From Marinobacter segnicrescens (lineage in GTDB: Bacteria; Pseudomonadota; Gammaproteobacteria; Pseudomonadales; Oleiphilaceae), in the NCBI RefSeq assembly GCF_900111555.1, contig NZ_FOHZ01000018.1, forward strand, positions 1 to 59,452: a stretch of DNA of 59,452 bases, in the 5' to 3' direction. Positions 18,480-27,898 of the stretch are shown piece by piece; the first letter of the stretch is position 1; each line of letters starts with the position of its first letter. The notes below the pieces were generated by a model that saw only the letters and a program-made list of their open reading frames with translations, searched no databases and was not told where the DNA came from. The translations under genes and the position numbers were made by a program.

Positions 18480-19196
18480 TTGATCAAGCTGACCCCCGCA
18501 ACGGAATACCAATCCGATGCACCGGAAACCCTCTGGGTGCTCACCCTGGATGCACCGCCGGAAAACCGCTGGCACGGTGACAGCCTGGAGCAGTTGCACC
18601 GGGTGCTGGGCAACCTTGCCCGCCAGACCCCCTGTCCTTCGCTGGTGATAACCGGGTCCGGGTCTGACTGGTTCTGCGGGGGTACACTGGAGTCAGCCCT
18701 GACAGACGCCCGTGTGCCGTTGAGTCAGCTGGCCAGGCTATACTCCCAGGCCTACGCCACCCTGAGGAAATATCCGGCGTTGACGGTTGCCGCCATTAAC
18801 GGGCAGGCCCGTGACGAAGGCGTGGCACTGGCCCTTAGTTGTGACTTCCGGGTGGCGTCCGGCCATGCTGGTTTCGGGTTTGACGCACCCCGGAGTGGGC
18901 GCTTTCCCATGGGTGGGAGTACCCAGTTATTGCCTCGTTTGCTGGGAGAGTCCGTCAGCAAACGGATGTTGCTCTGCGGCCTGGAGTGGGGTTCGGCGCA
19001 GGCGCTTGAAGGTGGTCTGGTGGATGAGGTGAATGACTCGCCGGTGGCCGCGGCCATTACGCTGGCGGCCAGCACCGAAGGGCTTAACCCATTGGTGGTT
19101 CAGGGCATTCGCCAGTTGGTAGAGCACGCCCGCATGCGGCCGCTGGAAACCGGGTTTGCCGCCGAGCGCGATTGGCAGGCCACCCTGGGCGAGTAG
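18480..19196 (+). CDS. Crotonase-fold (enoyl-CoA hydratase/isomerase-like) protein
   Basis: About 238 residues of the crotonase superfamily, with the oxyanion/CoA region NGQARDEGVALALSCDFR and FPMGGSTQLLPRLLG. By hand alignment with rat enoyl-CoA hydratase, both catalytic glutamates (144 and 164) fall on arginines, so ordinary hydratase activity is doubtful. The start is uncertain: TTG at 18480 has a GGGA upstream; an in-frame TTG at 18453 is also possible. It stands alone, divergent from the RibD-like gene. Confidence 0.8.
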   Translation: MIKLTPATEYQSDAPETLWVLTLDAPPENRWHGDSLEQLHRVLGNLARQTPCPSLVITGSGSDWFCGGTLESALTDARVPLSQLARLYSQAYATLRKYPALTVAAINGQARDEGVALALSCDFRVASGHAGFGFDAPRSGRFPMGGSTQLLPRLLGESVSKRMLLCGLEWGSAQALEGGLVDEVNDSPVAAAITLAASTEGLNPLVVQGIRQLVEHARMRPLETGFAAERDWQATLGE

Positions 19197-19321
19197 CGAC
19201 CCTCTCGAAGAGACGCTGTCGCGCGAATACCGCTTTACGGATACAGTAGGATGCATGCTCCCGGATCGTGGTTCTGAGTATCTGTCCGGAATAACAGCCC
19301 ATAGTCGGCAGGAGTCACCCC

Positions 19322-19738
19322 ATGCGTTACCTGGAAACATTCTGGCAAAGGCTGAAGGACACCCGCGAGGCGCGACAATTGTCCCGTCGTGACGTGGCAG
19401 AACTGGTGGGCGTGACGCCGGACATTGTTACCCGCTGGGAACAGGTAGACGCCCGTCAGCGACTATATCCGGCGGTAGATGAGCTCATTGACCTGTGCCG
19501 TCACCTGTCAGTCCCCCTGGAGTCCTTGTTGGATACGTCACAACTCGATGATCCCGGTCAACTGGAACTGCCGGGGCTGGCGTTTTCCAACAGTGATGAG
19601 CTTGCCGGGGCACTGGAAGAGCTTGAGCGGCAGGTGCAGCGGGTTCAGCCCAATGAGGAGGAAGCGGAATTGCTGCGCCGGTTCCGCAAGAGCACGGAAG
19701 AAAACCGGCGCATGATCCTGCAGTTACTGGGTCGCTGA
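19322..19738 (+). CDS. XRE-family helix-turn-helix regulator
   Basis: A 138-residue protein. An N-terminal HTH occupies about residues 8-65 (LSRRDVAELVGVTPDIVTRWEQ is the recognition region), and the C-terminal part is acidic and helical. The ATG is preceded by AGGAG. It is convergent with galU; its target is unknown. Confidence 0.85.
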   Translation: MRYLETFWQRLKDTREARQLSRRDVAELVGVTPDIVTRWEQVDARQRLYPAVDELIDLCRHLSVPLESLLDTSQLDDPGQLELPGLAFSNSDELAGALEELERQVQRVQPNEEEAELLRRFRKSTEENRRMILQLLGR

Positions 19739-19757
19739 TGCGGCCCGTGCGCTTAAC

Positions 19758-20606
19758 TCACTTCTTCTTGTCCCGGTTCTTTTTGTAGATGTTCTCGTAC
19801 ACATAGTTGGTGGCTTCCACAAACCCTTCAATGGAACCGCAGTCAAACCGCTTGCCCTTGAACTGATAGGCCAGCACGCAGCCGTTCTTCGCCTGCTCCA
19901 GCAAGGCATCAGTAATCTGGACTTCGCCGTTCTTGCCCGGCTTGGTGTTCTCGATAATCTCAAAAATATCCGGTGTCAGGATGTAGCGGCCAATAATCGC
20001 CAGGTTGGACGGCGCCTTGTCTGGTGAGGGCTTCTCTACCATGTCCGTTATGCGGTACAGGCCGTCCTTCATGGGCTCGCCGGCGATGACACCGTACTTG
20101 TGGGTCTGGTCCTTGGGCACTTCCTCAATGGCCACGATGGAGCAACGGAACTGCTTGTACAGCTTGGCCATCTGGGTCAGTACGCCGTCTTCGCCTTCAG
20201 GAACGACGCAGAAGTCATCGGCCAGCACCACCGCAAACGGGTTGTCACCCATCAGGTTGCGGCCAGTGAGAATGGCGTGGCCCAGGCCTTTCATTTCGTT
20301 CTGGCGGGTAAAGGCAAAGGTGTTGTTGTTGATCAGGTCCCGGATGGAGGTGAGCAGGTCTTCCTTGCCGGTGCCGGCAATCTGGTGCTCCAGCTCGTAA
20401 CTGATATCGAAGTGATCCTCAATGGCCCGCTTACCCCGACCGGTCACAAACCCGAATTCGTTCATGCCAGCCTCGGACGCTTCCTCAACCCCGTACTGCA
20501 CCAGGGGTTTGTTAACAATGGGAAGGATTTCCTTGGGCATGGCCTTGGTGGCGGGGAGGAAGCGGGTGCCGTAGCCGGCAACGGGGAACAGGCATTTCTT
20601 GATCAT
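19758..20606 (-). CDS. galU: UTP-glucose-1-phosphate uridylyltransferase
   Basis: A 282-residue nucleotidyltransferase making UDP-glucose. Motifs are PVAGYGTRFLPATKAMPKE at the N-terminus and VEKPSPDKAPS near residue 190. The start at 20606 gives MIKKCLFPVAG; a longer ORF to 20738 reads into the intergenic region. With galE, ugd and the GlcA epimerase it covers the UDP-sugar route, although these genes are scattered over the window. Confidence 0.96.
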   Translation of the reverse strand: MIKKCLFPVAGYGTRFLPATKAMPKEILPIVNKPLVQYGVEEASEAGMNEFGFVTGRGKRAIEDHFDISYELEHQIAGTGKEDLLTSIRDLINNNTFAFTRQNEMKGLGHAILTGRNLMGDNPFAVVLADDFCVVPEGEDGVLTQMAKLYKQFRCSIVAIEEVPKDQTHKYGVIAGEPMKDGLYRITDMVEKPSPDKAPSNLAIIGRYILTPDIFEIIENTKPGKNGEVQITDALLEQAKNGCVLAYQFKGKRFDCGSIEGFVEATNYVYENIYKKNRDKKK

Positions 20607-20849
20607 CAATATCGTCCTTTTATGTGGTTTTCCTGATTGGGGCTGCCAGCACGGGCCTGGCGCCTCCGGAACGCTTGGTAGTCGGGCAATCAGAAAGCAT
20701 GCCAAGTGTAACCAAGGTATCGCCATAAAGGGAAACACCGGGAGGTTGCGTCTTTTTTACGGTTTTTTCACAGCCCCCGACATTGCTTAAGCGCACTAAA
20801 TTGGTGCGCCTGCCGAATGTTAACAATGAAAGGGGCGTCAATCCCTTGG

Positions 20850-20913
20850 ATTGTTGACAATATGAGAGGATGGGCGTAACTTTCACGCTGTTAATTTTAA
20901 TATTGTTGACAAA
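20850..20913. promoter_or_regulatory. Two operator-like sites before the GntR/prp operon
   Basis: The sequence ATTGTTGACAA occurs at 20850-20860 and again at 20902-20912, 52 bases apart. Each is close to an inverted repeat (ATTGT-TG-ACAAT in the first), a shape common for FCD-type GntR operators. The second ends just five bases before the regulator's ATG, where it could block initiation. The rest of the 20607-20917 gap shows no gene. Confidence 0.65.
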
Positions 20914-20917
20914 CACT

Positions 20918-21598
20918 ATGAACGCACCCGTAACGATCACTCAGACTCGCGCCGATGAAGCCTTCGATTGTCTGCAAACGGCCATCGTAAAAGGCGAGTT
21001 GGCCCCCGGTGAAAAAATTGGTGAGCTGGACCTGTGCGAGCGTTTCAACCTGACCCGCGGCCCGGTGCGTGAAGCCCTCGGCCGACTGGAGTCCCGGGGT
21101 CTGCTCGTTCGTCGCCCCCACGCCGGAGTGCGGGTGGTGTCTGTCAGTGCCGCCGAATTGCTGGAGCTGTACCGCATCCGTGAAGTGATGGAAGGGCTGG
21201 CGGCTCGCCAGGCAGCGGAGCGGATGACAGACCAGGAAATCGCAGACCTGCAAGCTACCCTAGACAGCCACGAAGCCATGATTGAGGAAGCCCTCGGTCA
21301 GGCCTACTACCAGGCTGAAGGCGATTACGACTTTCACCACCGCATCGCCACCGGCAGCCGCAACACCAAGCTCGCGCAAATGCTGCTGGGTGATCTTTAC
21401 TACATGGTGCGCATGTATCGCTACCGGCTGAGTACCTCCAGCGGCCGGCCACACCGGGCACTGGGTGAACACCGACGCATCGTGGAGGCCATTGCCCAGC
21501 GGGATGGCGAGCTGGCGGAGTTCCTGATGAAACGCCACATCAACGCTGCCCGACAGAATATCGAACGCAAGATTGAACAGGGCGAGATCTCGTTCTGA
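20918..21598 (+). CDS. GntR/FCD-family regulator of the methylcitrate operon
   Basis: A 226-residue protein: an N-terminal winged HTH ([24 protein letters not shown] near residues 35-60) and a C-terminal all-helical FCD ligand domain. The start at 20918 (MNAPVTITQ) follows the second operator-like site and has no obvious Shine-Dalgarno. It heads prpB-prpC-acnD-prpF in the same direction, as in pseudomonads, where the FCD regulator controls propionate catabolism. Confidence 0.9.
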   Translation: MNAPVTITQTRADEAFDCLQTAIVKGELAPGEKIGELDLCERFNLTRGPVREALGRLESRGLLVRRPHAGVRVVSVSAAELLELYRIREVMEGLAARQAAERMTDQEIADLQATLDSHEAMIEEALGQAYYQAEGDYDFHHRIATGSRNTKLAQMLLGDLYYMVRMYRYRLSTSSGRPHRALGEHRRIVEAIAQRDGELAEFLMKRHINAARQNIERKIEQGEISF

Positions 21599-21636
21599 TC
21601 CCGAACCCAACATTCATGAACAAGAAGGAAATCCCC

Positions 21637-22524
21637 ATGTCACAGCAACTGAGCCCGGGCGCACGCTTCCGCAAGGCGCTGAAAGAGAACAAGCCGCTGC
21701 AGATCGTCGGCACCATCAACGCCTATTCCGCCATGATGGCAGAGCGGGTAGGGCACCAGGCCATTTACCTGTCCGGTGGTGGCGTAGCCAACGCTTCCTT
21801 CGGCCTGCCGGACCTGGGCATGACCACCATGAACGACGTGGTGGAAGACGCCCGTCGCATCACCGCCGCCACCGACCTGCCGCTGCTGGTCGACATCGAC
21901 ACCGGCTGGGGTGGCGCCTTCAACATTGCTCGCACCATTCGTGAGATGGAGCGTGCCGGCGTCGCCGCTATCCACATTGAAGACCAGGTCGCCCAGAAGC
22001 GCTGCGGCCACCGCCCCAACAAGGAAATTGTCTCCAAGGAGGAAATGGTGGACCGTATCAAGGCTGCGGCCGATGCGCGCCAGGACAAGGACTTCTTTAT
22101 CATGGCCCGCACCGACGCCTTCCAGAAGGAAGGACTGGAAGCGGCCATTGACCGCGCCAAGGCCTGCATTGAAGCCGGTGCCGACGGTATCTTCGCTGAA
22201 GCCGTGCATGAGCTGTCTGACTACCGGGCCTTCGCGGACGCCATCGATGCACCCCTGCTGGCCAATATCACCGAGTTCGGCGCTACACCGCTCTATAACA
22301 AGAGCGAGCTTGCAGAAGCCGGTGCCGGTATGGTGCTCTATCCGCTCAGTGCCTTCCGCGCCATGAACAAGGCAGCGCTGATGGTGTATGAAAATATCCT
22401 GGAGAAGGGCGACCAGAAAGACGTGGTGGACAGCATGCAGACCCGTGCCGAACTCTACGACTTCCTGAACTACCACGACTTCGAACAGAAACTGGACGAG
22501 CTCTTCGCCCAGAAAAAGAACTGA
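21637..22524 (+). CDS. prpB: 2-methylisocitrate lyase
   Basis: A 295-residue enzyme splitting 2-methylisocitrate into pyruvate and succinate, the last step of the methylcitrate cycle. Visible are DIDTGWGG near residue 88 and the catalytic cysteine in KRCGH near 125. The start at 21637 is preferred because AGAAGGA lies upstream; an in-frame ATG at 21616 is weaker. Confidence 0.96.
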   Translation: MSQQLSPGARFRKALKENKPLQIVGTINAYSAMMAERVGHQAIYLSGGGVANASFGLPDLGMTTMNDVVEDARRITAATDLPLLVDIDTGWGGAFNIARTIREMERAGVAAIHIEDQVAQKRCGHRPNKEIVSKEEMVDRIKAAADARQDKDFFIMARTDAFQKEGLEAAIDRAKACIEAGADGIFAEAVHELSDYRAFADAIDAPLLANITEFGATPLYNKSELAEAGAGMVLYPLSAFRAMNKAALMVYENILEKGDQKDVVDSMQTRAELYDFLNYHDFEQKLDELFAQKKN

Positions 22525-22559
22525 ACCGAATCCAACAAGAGATGTGAGGGAGATGACTC

Positions 22560-23690
22560 ATGGCTGAAGCAAAGAAACTCGGTGGTGCCGGCCTGCGCGG
22601 GCAGGTCGCTGGTGAAACCGCCCTGTGTACCGTGGGCAAGTCCGGTGCCGGCCTGACCTACCGTGGCTACGACATTGCCGACCTGGCGGAGAAAGCCCAG
22701 TTCGAGGAAATCGCGTACCTGCTGCTGCGTGGCAAACTGCCCAACCGCAAGGAGCTGGACGAGTACACGCAGAAGCTGCAAAGCCTGCGTGGCCTGCCGG
22801 ACGCCCTGAAGACTGTGCTGGAGCAGATCCCCAAAGACGCCCACCCGATGGATGTCATGCGTACCGGCTGTTCCATGCTGGGCAACCTGGAAACCGAGCA
22901 GGACTTCTCCGAGCAGGACGACAAGATTGACCGCATGCTGGCGGTGTTCCCGTCCATCATCACCTACTGGTACCGCTTCGCCCACGAAGGCGTGCGTATT
23001 GAGACCGAGAGCGACGTGGACTCCATCGGTGGCCACTTCCTGGAGCTGCTGCACGGCAAGAAGCCCAGCGAGCTGCACGAGCGGGTGATGAACGTTTCCC
23101 TGATCCTGTATGCAGAGCACGAGTTCAACGCCTCCACCTTCACGGCCCGTGTGTGTGCGTCGACCCTGTCTGATATTCACAGCTGTGTTACCGGCGCCAT
23201 CGGCTCCCTGCGTGGTCCGCTGCACGGCGGTGCCAACGAGGCCGCCATGGAACTGATCCAGAAGTTCCAGACCCCGGATGAGGCCGAAGAGGGCCTGATG
23301 GGTATGCTGGAGCGCAAGGAAAAGATCATGGGCTTTGGTCACGCCATCTACAAGGAATCCGATCCCCGCAACGCGATCATCAAACAGTGGTCGAAGAAGC
23401 TGGCGGACGAAGTGGGCGACACCGTGCTGTACCCGGTATCCGTTCGCTGCGAAGAAGTCATGTGGCGCGAGAAGAAGCTGTTCTGTAACGCTGACTTCTT
23501 CCATGCGTCTGCCTATCACTTCATGGGCATTCCCACCGAGCTGTTTACCCCCATCTTCGTGATGTCCCGGGTATCCGGCTGGACGGCCCACGTGAAAGAG
23601 CAGCGCGCCAACAACCGGATTATCCGCCCCAGCGCCGACTACACCGGCCCGGCGGACGCCAAGTGGGTGCCCATTGACGAGCGCCCGTAA
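22560..23690 (+). CDS. prpC: 2-methylcitrate synthase
   Basis: A 376-residue member of the citrate synthase fold that joins propionyl-CoA to oxaloacetate. The catalytic histidines are in GPLHGGANE near residue 222 and GFGHAIYKESDPR near 260. Its position between prpB and acnD identifies it as PrpC rather than GltA. Confidence 0.96.
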   Translation: MAEAKKLGGAGLRGQVAGETALCTVGKSGAGLTYRGYDIADLAEKAQFEEIAYLLLRGKLPNRKELDEYTQKLQSLRGLPDALKTVLEQIPKDAHPMDVMRTGCSMLGNLETEQDFSEQDDKIDRMLAVFPSIITYWYRFAHEGVRIETESDVDSIGGHFLELLHGKKPSELHERVMNVSLILYAEHEFNASTFTARVCASTLSDIHSCVTGAIGSLRGPLHGGANEAAMELIQKFQTPDEAEEGLMGMLERKEKIMGFGHAIYKESDPRNAIIKQWSKKLADEVGDTVLYPVSVRCEEVMWREKKLFCNADFFHASAYHFMGIPTELFTPIFVMSRVSGWTAHVKEQRANNRIIRPSADYTGPADAKWVPIDERP

Positions 23691-23750
23691 AAGATCTGTC
23701 ATCGCCCGCTAACCAGGGCGGGCCAGCACACTGATGGATCGGCACTGTGA

Positions 23751-23838
23751 TGGAGGTCTTTTGGAGCAGCGCCAGGGATGGCGCGGTAGCAAGGTCGGTC
23801 AAGGGACGACCGTGAATTGCGGCGGAAAAAGACCTCCA
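23751..23838. repeat. 88-bp structured intergenic palindrome between prpC and acnD
   Basis: The outer arms TGGAGGTCTTTT (23751-23762) and AAAAGACCTCCA (23827-23838) are perfect reverse complements. Inside are two further hairpins: CGCC-AGGGAT-GGCG at 23771-23784 and GGTCG/CGACC at 23793-23811. The layout resembles multi-hairpin intergenic repeats of gammaproteobacteria. The whole 23691-23902 gap contains no convincing gene. Confidence 0.75.
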
Positions 23839-23902
23839 CCATAGGGCCAGCCCCCCAGGCCTGATGCACGCCAACCAGACGCCCCCGAGAGAGCCAAGAA
23901 TC

Positions 23903-26500
23903 ATGAACACCCAATATCGCAAGAACCTCCCAGGCTCAGACCTGGACTATTTCGACACTCGCCAGGCGGTAGAAGACATCCAGCCCGGCGCCTGGGCCAA
24001 GCTGCCCTACACCTCCCGTATCCTGGCCGAGCAGCTGGTTCGCCGCTGCGAGCCGGCCGCGCTGACCGATTCGCTGAAGCAGCTTATCGAACGCAAGCGG
24101 GACCTGGACTTCCCCTGGTACCCGGCGCGGGTCGTGTGCCATGACATCCTGGGCCAGACTGCCCTGGTGGACCTGGCCGGTCTGCGCGACGCTATCGCAG
24201 AGAAGGGCGGCGATCCCGCCAAGGTTAACCCGGTGGTACCGACACAGCTGATCGTTGACCACTCCCTGGCGGTTGAACACGCCGGCTTCGAGAAGGACGC
24301 CTTCGAGAAGAACCGTGAGATCGAGAACCGCCGTAACGACGATCGCTTCCACTTCATCAACTGGACCAAGACCGCCTTCGAGAACGTGGACGTGATCCCG
24401 CCGGGCAACGGCATCATGCACCAGATCAACCTGGAGAAGATGTCTCCGGTGGTTCAGGTTCGGGACAATGTGGCTTTCCCGGACACCTGCGTGGGCACCG
24501 ACAGCCATACTCCGATGGTCGATGCCCTCGGCGTTATCTCGGTCGGTGTTGGCGGCCTGGAAGCGGAAAGCGTCATGCTTGGCCGTGCCTCCATGATGCG
24601 CCTGCCGGACATCGTGGGCGTGGAACTCAAGGGCAAGCTGCGCCCGGGTATTACCGGTACCGACATGGTACTGGCCCTGACCGAGTTCCTGCGCAAGGAG
24701 CGGGTAGTGGGTGCCTACCTGGAGTTCTATGGCGAAGGCGCCGACAGCCTGACCGTGGGCGACCGGGCGACCATCTCCAACATGACCCCGGAGTACGGCG
24801 CCACCGCCGCCATGTTCTACATCGACGGCCAGACCATCGACTACCTCAAGCTCACCGGTCGTGAAGACGAGCAGGTGGCCCTGGTCGAGAAGTACGCAAA
24901 ACACACCGGCCTGTGGGCGGATGACCTGAAAACCGCCGAGTACGAGCGGGTACTGACGTTTGACCTGAGCAAGGTAGAGCGCACCCTGGCGGGCCCGTCC
25001 AACCCCCACGCCCACCTGCCCACCAGCGAGCTGGCCAAGCGCGGCATTGCCGGTGAATGGGAGCAGGAAGAGGGCAAGATGCCGGATGGCGCGGTGATCA
25101 TCGCCGCCATCACCAGCTGCACCAACACCAGCAACCCCCGCAACATGGTGGCTGCCGGCCTGATTGCCCGGAACGCCAATAAACTGGGCCTGACCCGCAA
25201 GCCGTGGGTGAAGTCCTCCCTGGCGCCGGGCTCCAAGACCGTCAAGATGTACCTGGAAGAAGCCAACCTGCTGCCGGAACTGGAAAACCTCGGTTTTGGC
25301 GTGGTGGCGTTTGCCTGCACCACCTGTAACGGCATGAGCGGCGCCCTGGATCCGAAAATCCAGCAGGAAATCATCGACCGTGACCTGTACTCCACGGCGG
25401 TGCTGTCTGGTAACCGTAACTTCGATGGCCGTATCCACCCCTACGCCAAGCAGGCCTTCCTGGCCTCACCGCCGCTGGTGGTGGCCTACGCCATCGCCGG
25501 TACCATCCGCTTTGATATCGAGAAGGACGCCCTGGGCTACGACAAGGACGGCAACCCCATCACCCTGAAAGACATCTGGCCCAGCGATGAAGAAATCGAC
25601 GCCATCGTCAAGACAGCGGTGAAGCCGGAGCAGTTCCGTCAGACCTACATCCCCATGTTCGACGTGTCCAAGGATGCCCGCAACCTGGTCAGCCCGCTGT
25701 ACGAGTGGCGGCCCCAGAGCACCTACATCCGTCGTCCGCCGTACTGGGAAGGTGGCATGGTGGGGGAGAAGTCCCTCAAGGGCATGCGTCCGCTGGCGAT
25801 CCTGCCGGACAACATCACCACCGACCACCTGTCGCCGTCCAATGCGATCCTGATGGACAGCGCCGCCGGTGAATACCTGCACAAGATGGGCCTGCCGGAG
25901 GAAGACTTTAACTCCTACGCCACCCACCGGGGCGACCACCTGACCGCCCAGCGTGCCACCTTCGCCAACCCGAAGCTGTTCAACGAAATGGTGCGGGACG
26001 AGAATGGCAACGTGAAGCAGGGCTCCCTGGCCCGCATCGAGCCGGAAGGCAAGGTCACCCGTATGTGGGAAGCCATCGAAACCTACATGGATCGCAAGCA
26101 GCCGCTGATCATCATCGCCGGCGCCGACTACGGCCAGGGCTCTTCCCGTGACTGGGCCGCCAAGGGCGTGGCGCTGGCGGGCGTCGAAGCCATCGTGGCG
26201 GAAGGTTTCGAGCGCATCCACCGGACCAACCTCATCGGCATGGGTGTGATGCCCCTGCAGTTTGAGGAAGGCACCACCCGTGACACCCTGGCACTGGACG
26301 GTACGGAAACCTACGACGTGGAAGGCACCGCCGCACCGGGCGCGGAACTGACCCTGGTTATCCACCGCAAGAACGGCAGCACCGAGCACGTCGCGGTGAT
26401 CTGCCGCCTGGATACCGCGGAGGAAGTAGAGATCTACAAGGCCGGCGGTGTGCTGCAGCGCTTCGCCCAGGATTTCCTGGAATCCGAAGGCGCTGCCTGA
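23903..26500 (+). CDS. acnD: Fe/S-dependent 2-methylcitrate dehydratase
   Basis: An aconitase-family protein of 865 residues. The [4Fe-4S] ligands are visible in ITSCTNTSNP near residue 400 and ACTTCNGMSG near 467, and the swivel-domain motif GSSRDWAAKG near 750. It makes 2-methyl-cis-aconitate from 2-methylcitrate and needs PrpF, whose gene follows. The start at 23903 gives MNTQYRKNLPG; an upstream ATG at 23864 falls in the repeat region. Confidence 0.95.
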   Translation: MNTQYRKNLPGSDLDYFDTRQAVEDIQPGAWAKLPYTSRILAEQLVRRCEPAALTDSLKQLIERKRDLDFPWYPARVVCHDILGQTALVDLAGLRDAIAEKGGDPAKVNPVVPTQLIVDHSLAVEHAGFEKDAFEKNREIENRRNDDRFHFINWTKTAFENVDVIPPGNGIMHQINLEKMSPVVQVRDNVAFPDTCVGTDSHTPMVDALGVISVGVGGLEAESVMLGRASMMRLPDIVGVELKGKLRPGITGTDMVLALTEFLRKERVVGAYLEFYGEGADSLTVGDRATISNMTPEYGATAAMFYIDGQTIDYLKLTGREDEQVALVEKYAKHTGLWADDLKTAEYERVLTFDLSKVERTLAGPSNPHAHLPTSELAKRGIAGEWEQEEGKMPDGAVIIAAITSCTNTSNPRNMVAAGLIARNANKLGLTRKPWVKSSLAPGSKTVKMYLEEANLLPELENLGFGVVAFACTTCNGMSGALDPKIQQEIIDRDLYSTAVLSGNRNFDGRIHPYAKQAFLASPPLVVAYAIAGTIRFDIEKDALGYDKDGNPITLKDIWPSDEEIDAIVKTAVKPEQFRQTYIPMFDVSKDARNLVSPLYEWRPQSTYIRRPPYWEGGMVGEKSLKGMRPLAILPDNITTDHLSPSNAILMDSAAGEYLHKMGLPEEDFNSYATHRGDHLTAQRATFANPKLFNEMVRDENGNVKQGSLARIEPEGKVTRMWEAIETYMDRKQPLIIIAGADYGQGSSRDWAAKGVALAGVEAIVAEGFERIHRTNLIGMGVMPLQFEEGTTRDTLALDGTETYDVEGTAAPGAELTLVIHRKNGSTEHVAVICRLDTAEEVEIYKAGGVLQRFAQDFLESEGAA

Positions 26501-26536
26501 GGCCTCAGCCAAGTTCCTACACCTCCGCCCAATGTT

Positions 26537-26559
26537 CCCTCTCCCTAGACGGGAGAGGG
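26537..26559. repeat. Small palindrome between acnD and prpF
   Basis: CCCTCTCCC and GGGAGAGGG form a perfect nine-base stem with loop TAGAC; a partial third repeat GGGAGAGGG follows. There is no T run, so it is more likely an RNA-stability or repeat element than a terminator. Confidence 0.6.
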
Positions 26560-26616
26560 TCAGGGAGAGGGTGAAGCAGGCGACTCCACAAGCCAGAACC
26601 AAACACAGGTACCAGA

Positions 26617-27795
26617 ATGAGTAACGTACCCCAGGTAAAAATCCCCGCCACCTACATGCGTGGCGGCACCAGCAAGGGCGTGTTCTTCAACATCGAAGAC
26701 CTGCCCGAGCGCTGCCAGCAACCCGGTGAGGCCCGTGACAAACTGCTGATGCGCGTCATCGGCAGCCCCGATCCCTACGAAAAACAGATCGACGGCATGG
26801 GTGGCGCCACCTCCAGCACCAGCAAGACCGTGCTGCTGGCCAAAAGCCAGAGCGAAGACCACGACGTGGACTACCTCTTTGGCCAGGTCGGCATCGACAA
26901 GGCCTTCGTGGACTGGAGCGGCAACTGCGGCAACCTGTCCGCGGCGGTGGGGCCCTTCGCCATCACCAACGGCCTGGTGGACAAGAGCCGGATACCGGAC
27001 AACGGCATCGCCACGGTTCGCATCTGGCAGGCCAATATCGGCAAGACCATTGTTGCCAGGGTCCCCATGACCAACGGTGAAGTGCAGGAAACCGGTGACT
27101 TCGAGCTGGATGGCGTGACCTTCCCGGCGGCAGAAGTCGCCGTGGAATTCATGGACCCGGCCGACGGTGAGGGCGCCATGTTCCCCACCGGCAATGTCGT
27201 GGACGACCTGGAAGTGCCCGGCGTGGGCACCCTCAAGGCCACCATGATCAATGCCGGCATCCCCACCATCTTCGTTAATGCCGAAGACATCGGGTACGAA
27301 GGCACCGAGCTGCAGCCGGCCATCAACGGCGACCCGGAAGCCCTGGCCCGTTTCGAACTGATCCGTGCCCACGGCGCGGTGAAGATGGGGCTGATAAAGA
27401 CCCCGGAGGAAGCCGCAAACCGTGGCCACACGCCCAAGGTAGCTTTTGTAGCGCCGCCAAAGGATTACGTCAGCTCATCAGGTAAAGATATCAAGGCCGG
27501 CGATGTTGATGTACTGGTCCGCGCCCTGTCCATGGGCAAACTGCACCACGCCATGATGGGCACCGCTGCGGTGGCTATTGCAACGGCCGCTGCGGTACCC
27601 GGCACGCTGGTGAACCTGGCGGCCGGGGGCGGGGACCGCACCTCCGTCACCTTTGGACACCCGTCCGGGACCTTGCAGGTGGGGGCTGAGGCCTCCCAAG
27701 TGAACGGGCAGTGGACGGCGACCAAGGCGGTGATGAGTCGTAGTGCCCGGGTGCTTATGGAAGGTTGGGTGAGGGTGCCAGGGGACTCGTTCTAG
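26617..27795 (+). CDS. prpF: AcnD-accessory isomerase PrpF
   Basis: A 392-residue protein of the diaminopimelate-epimerase-like PrpF family, which isomerises 2-methyl-aconitate and supports AcnD. Motifs are the N-terminal TYMRGGTSKGVFF and SGNCGNLSAAVGPF near residue 105. It is complete. Its last 38 codons, stop codon and terminator are present a second time 1.8 kb downstream. Confidence 0.95.
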   Translation: MSNVPQVKIPATYMRGGTSKGVFFNIEDLPERCQQPGEARDKLLMRVIGSPDPYEKQIDGMGGATSSTSKTVLLAKSQSEDHDVDYLFGQVGIDKAFVDWSGNCGNLSAAVGPFAITNGLVDKSRIPDNGIATVRIWQANIGKTIVARVPMTNGEVQETGDFELDGVTFPAAEVAVEFMDPADGEGAMFPTGNVVDDLEVPGVGTLKATMINAGIPTIFVNAEDIGYEGTELQPAINGDPEALARFELIRAHGAVKMGLIKTPEEAANRGHTPKVAFVAPPKDYVSSSGKDIKAGDVDVLVRALSMGKLHHAMMGTAAVAIATAAAVPGTLVNLAAGGGDRTSVTFGHPSGTLQVGAEASQVNGQWTATKAVMSRSARVLMEGWVRVPGDSF

Positions 27796-27872
27796 GCGCT
27801 CTGATCAGACTCGAAGCAGGATTGGTCTCCTGACTGATTGCCGCCAGTGCCCTTGGGCATGGCGGCTTTTTT
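27650..27872 (+). repeat. Direct repeat, copy 1 (prpF 3' end plus terminator)
   Basis: About 220 bases covering the last prpF codons, stop codon, spacer and terminator recur at 29446-29667 in the same orientation. The copies are similar but not identical, with seven differences in the last 38 codons. Between them lies the first effector/immunity pair. Confidence 0.9.
27840..27872 (+). terminator. Terminator of the prp operon
   Basis: The stem GCCGCCAGTGCCC/GGGCATGGCGGC is followed by six T residues, 45 bases after the prpF stop. A second copy with a slightly different loop lies at 29633-29666. Confidence 0.88.
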
Positions 27873-27898
27873 CGTGTTCACGATCCAGGCCCGTCCGG

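Noticed and set aside
23936..25438. 500-residue open frame on the minus strand inside acnD
   Set aside because: It is a shadow of the GC-rich acnD gene; the composition is His/Gly/Val-rich without any domain, and acnD has all its motifs.
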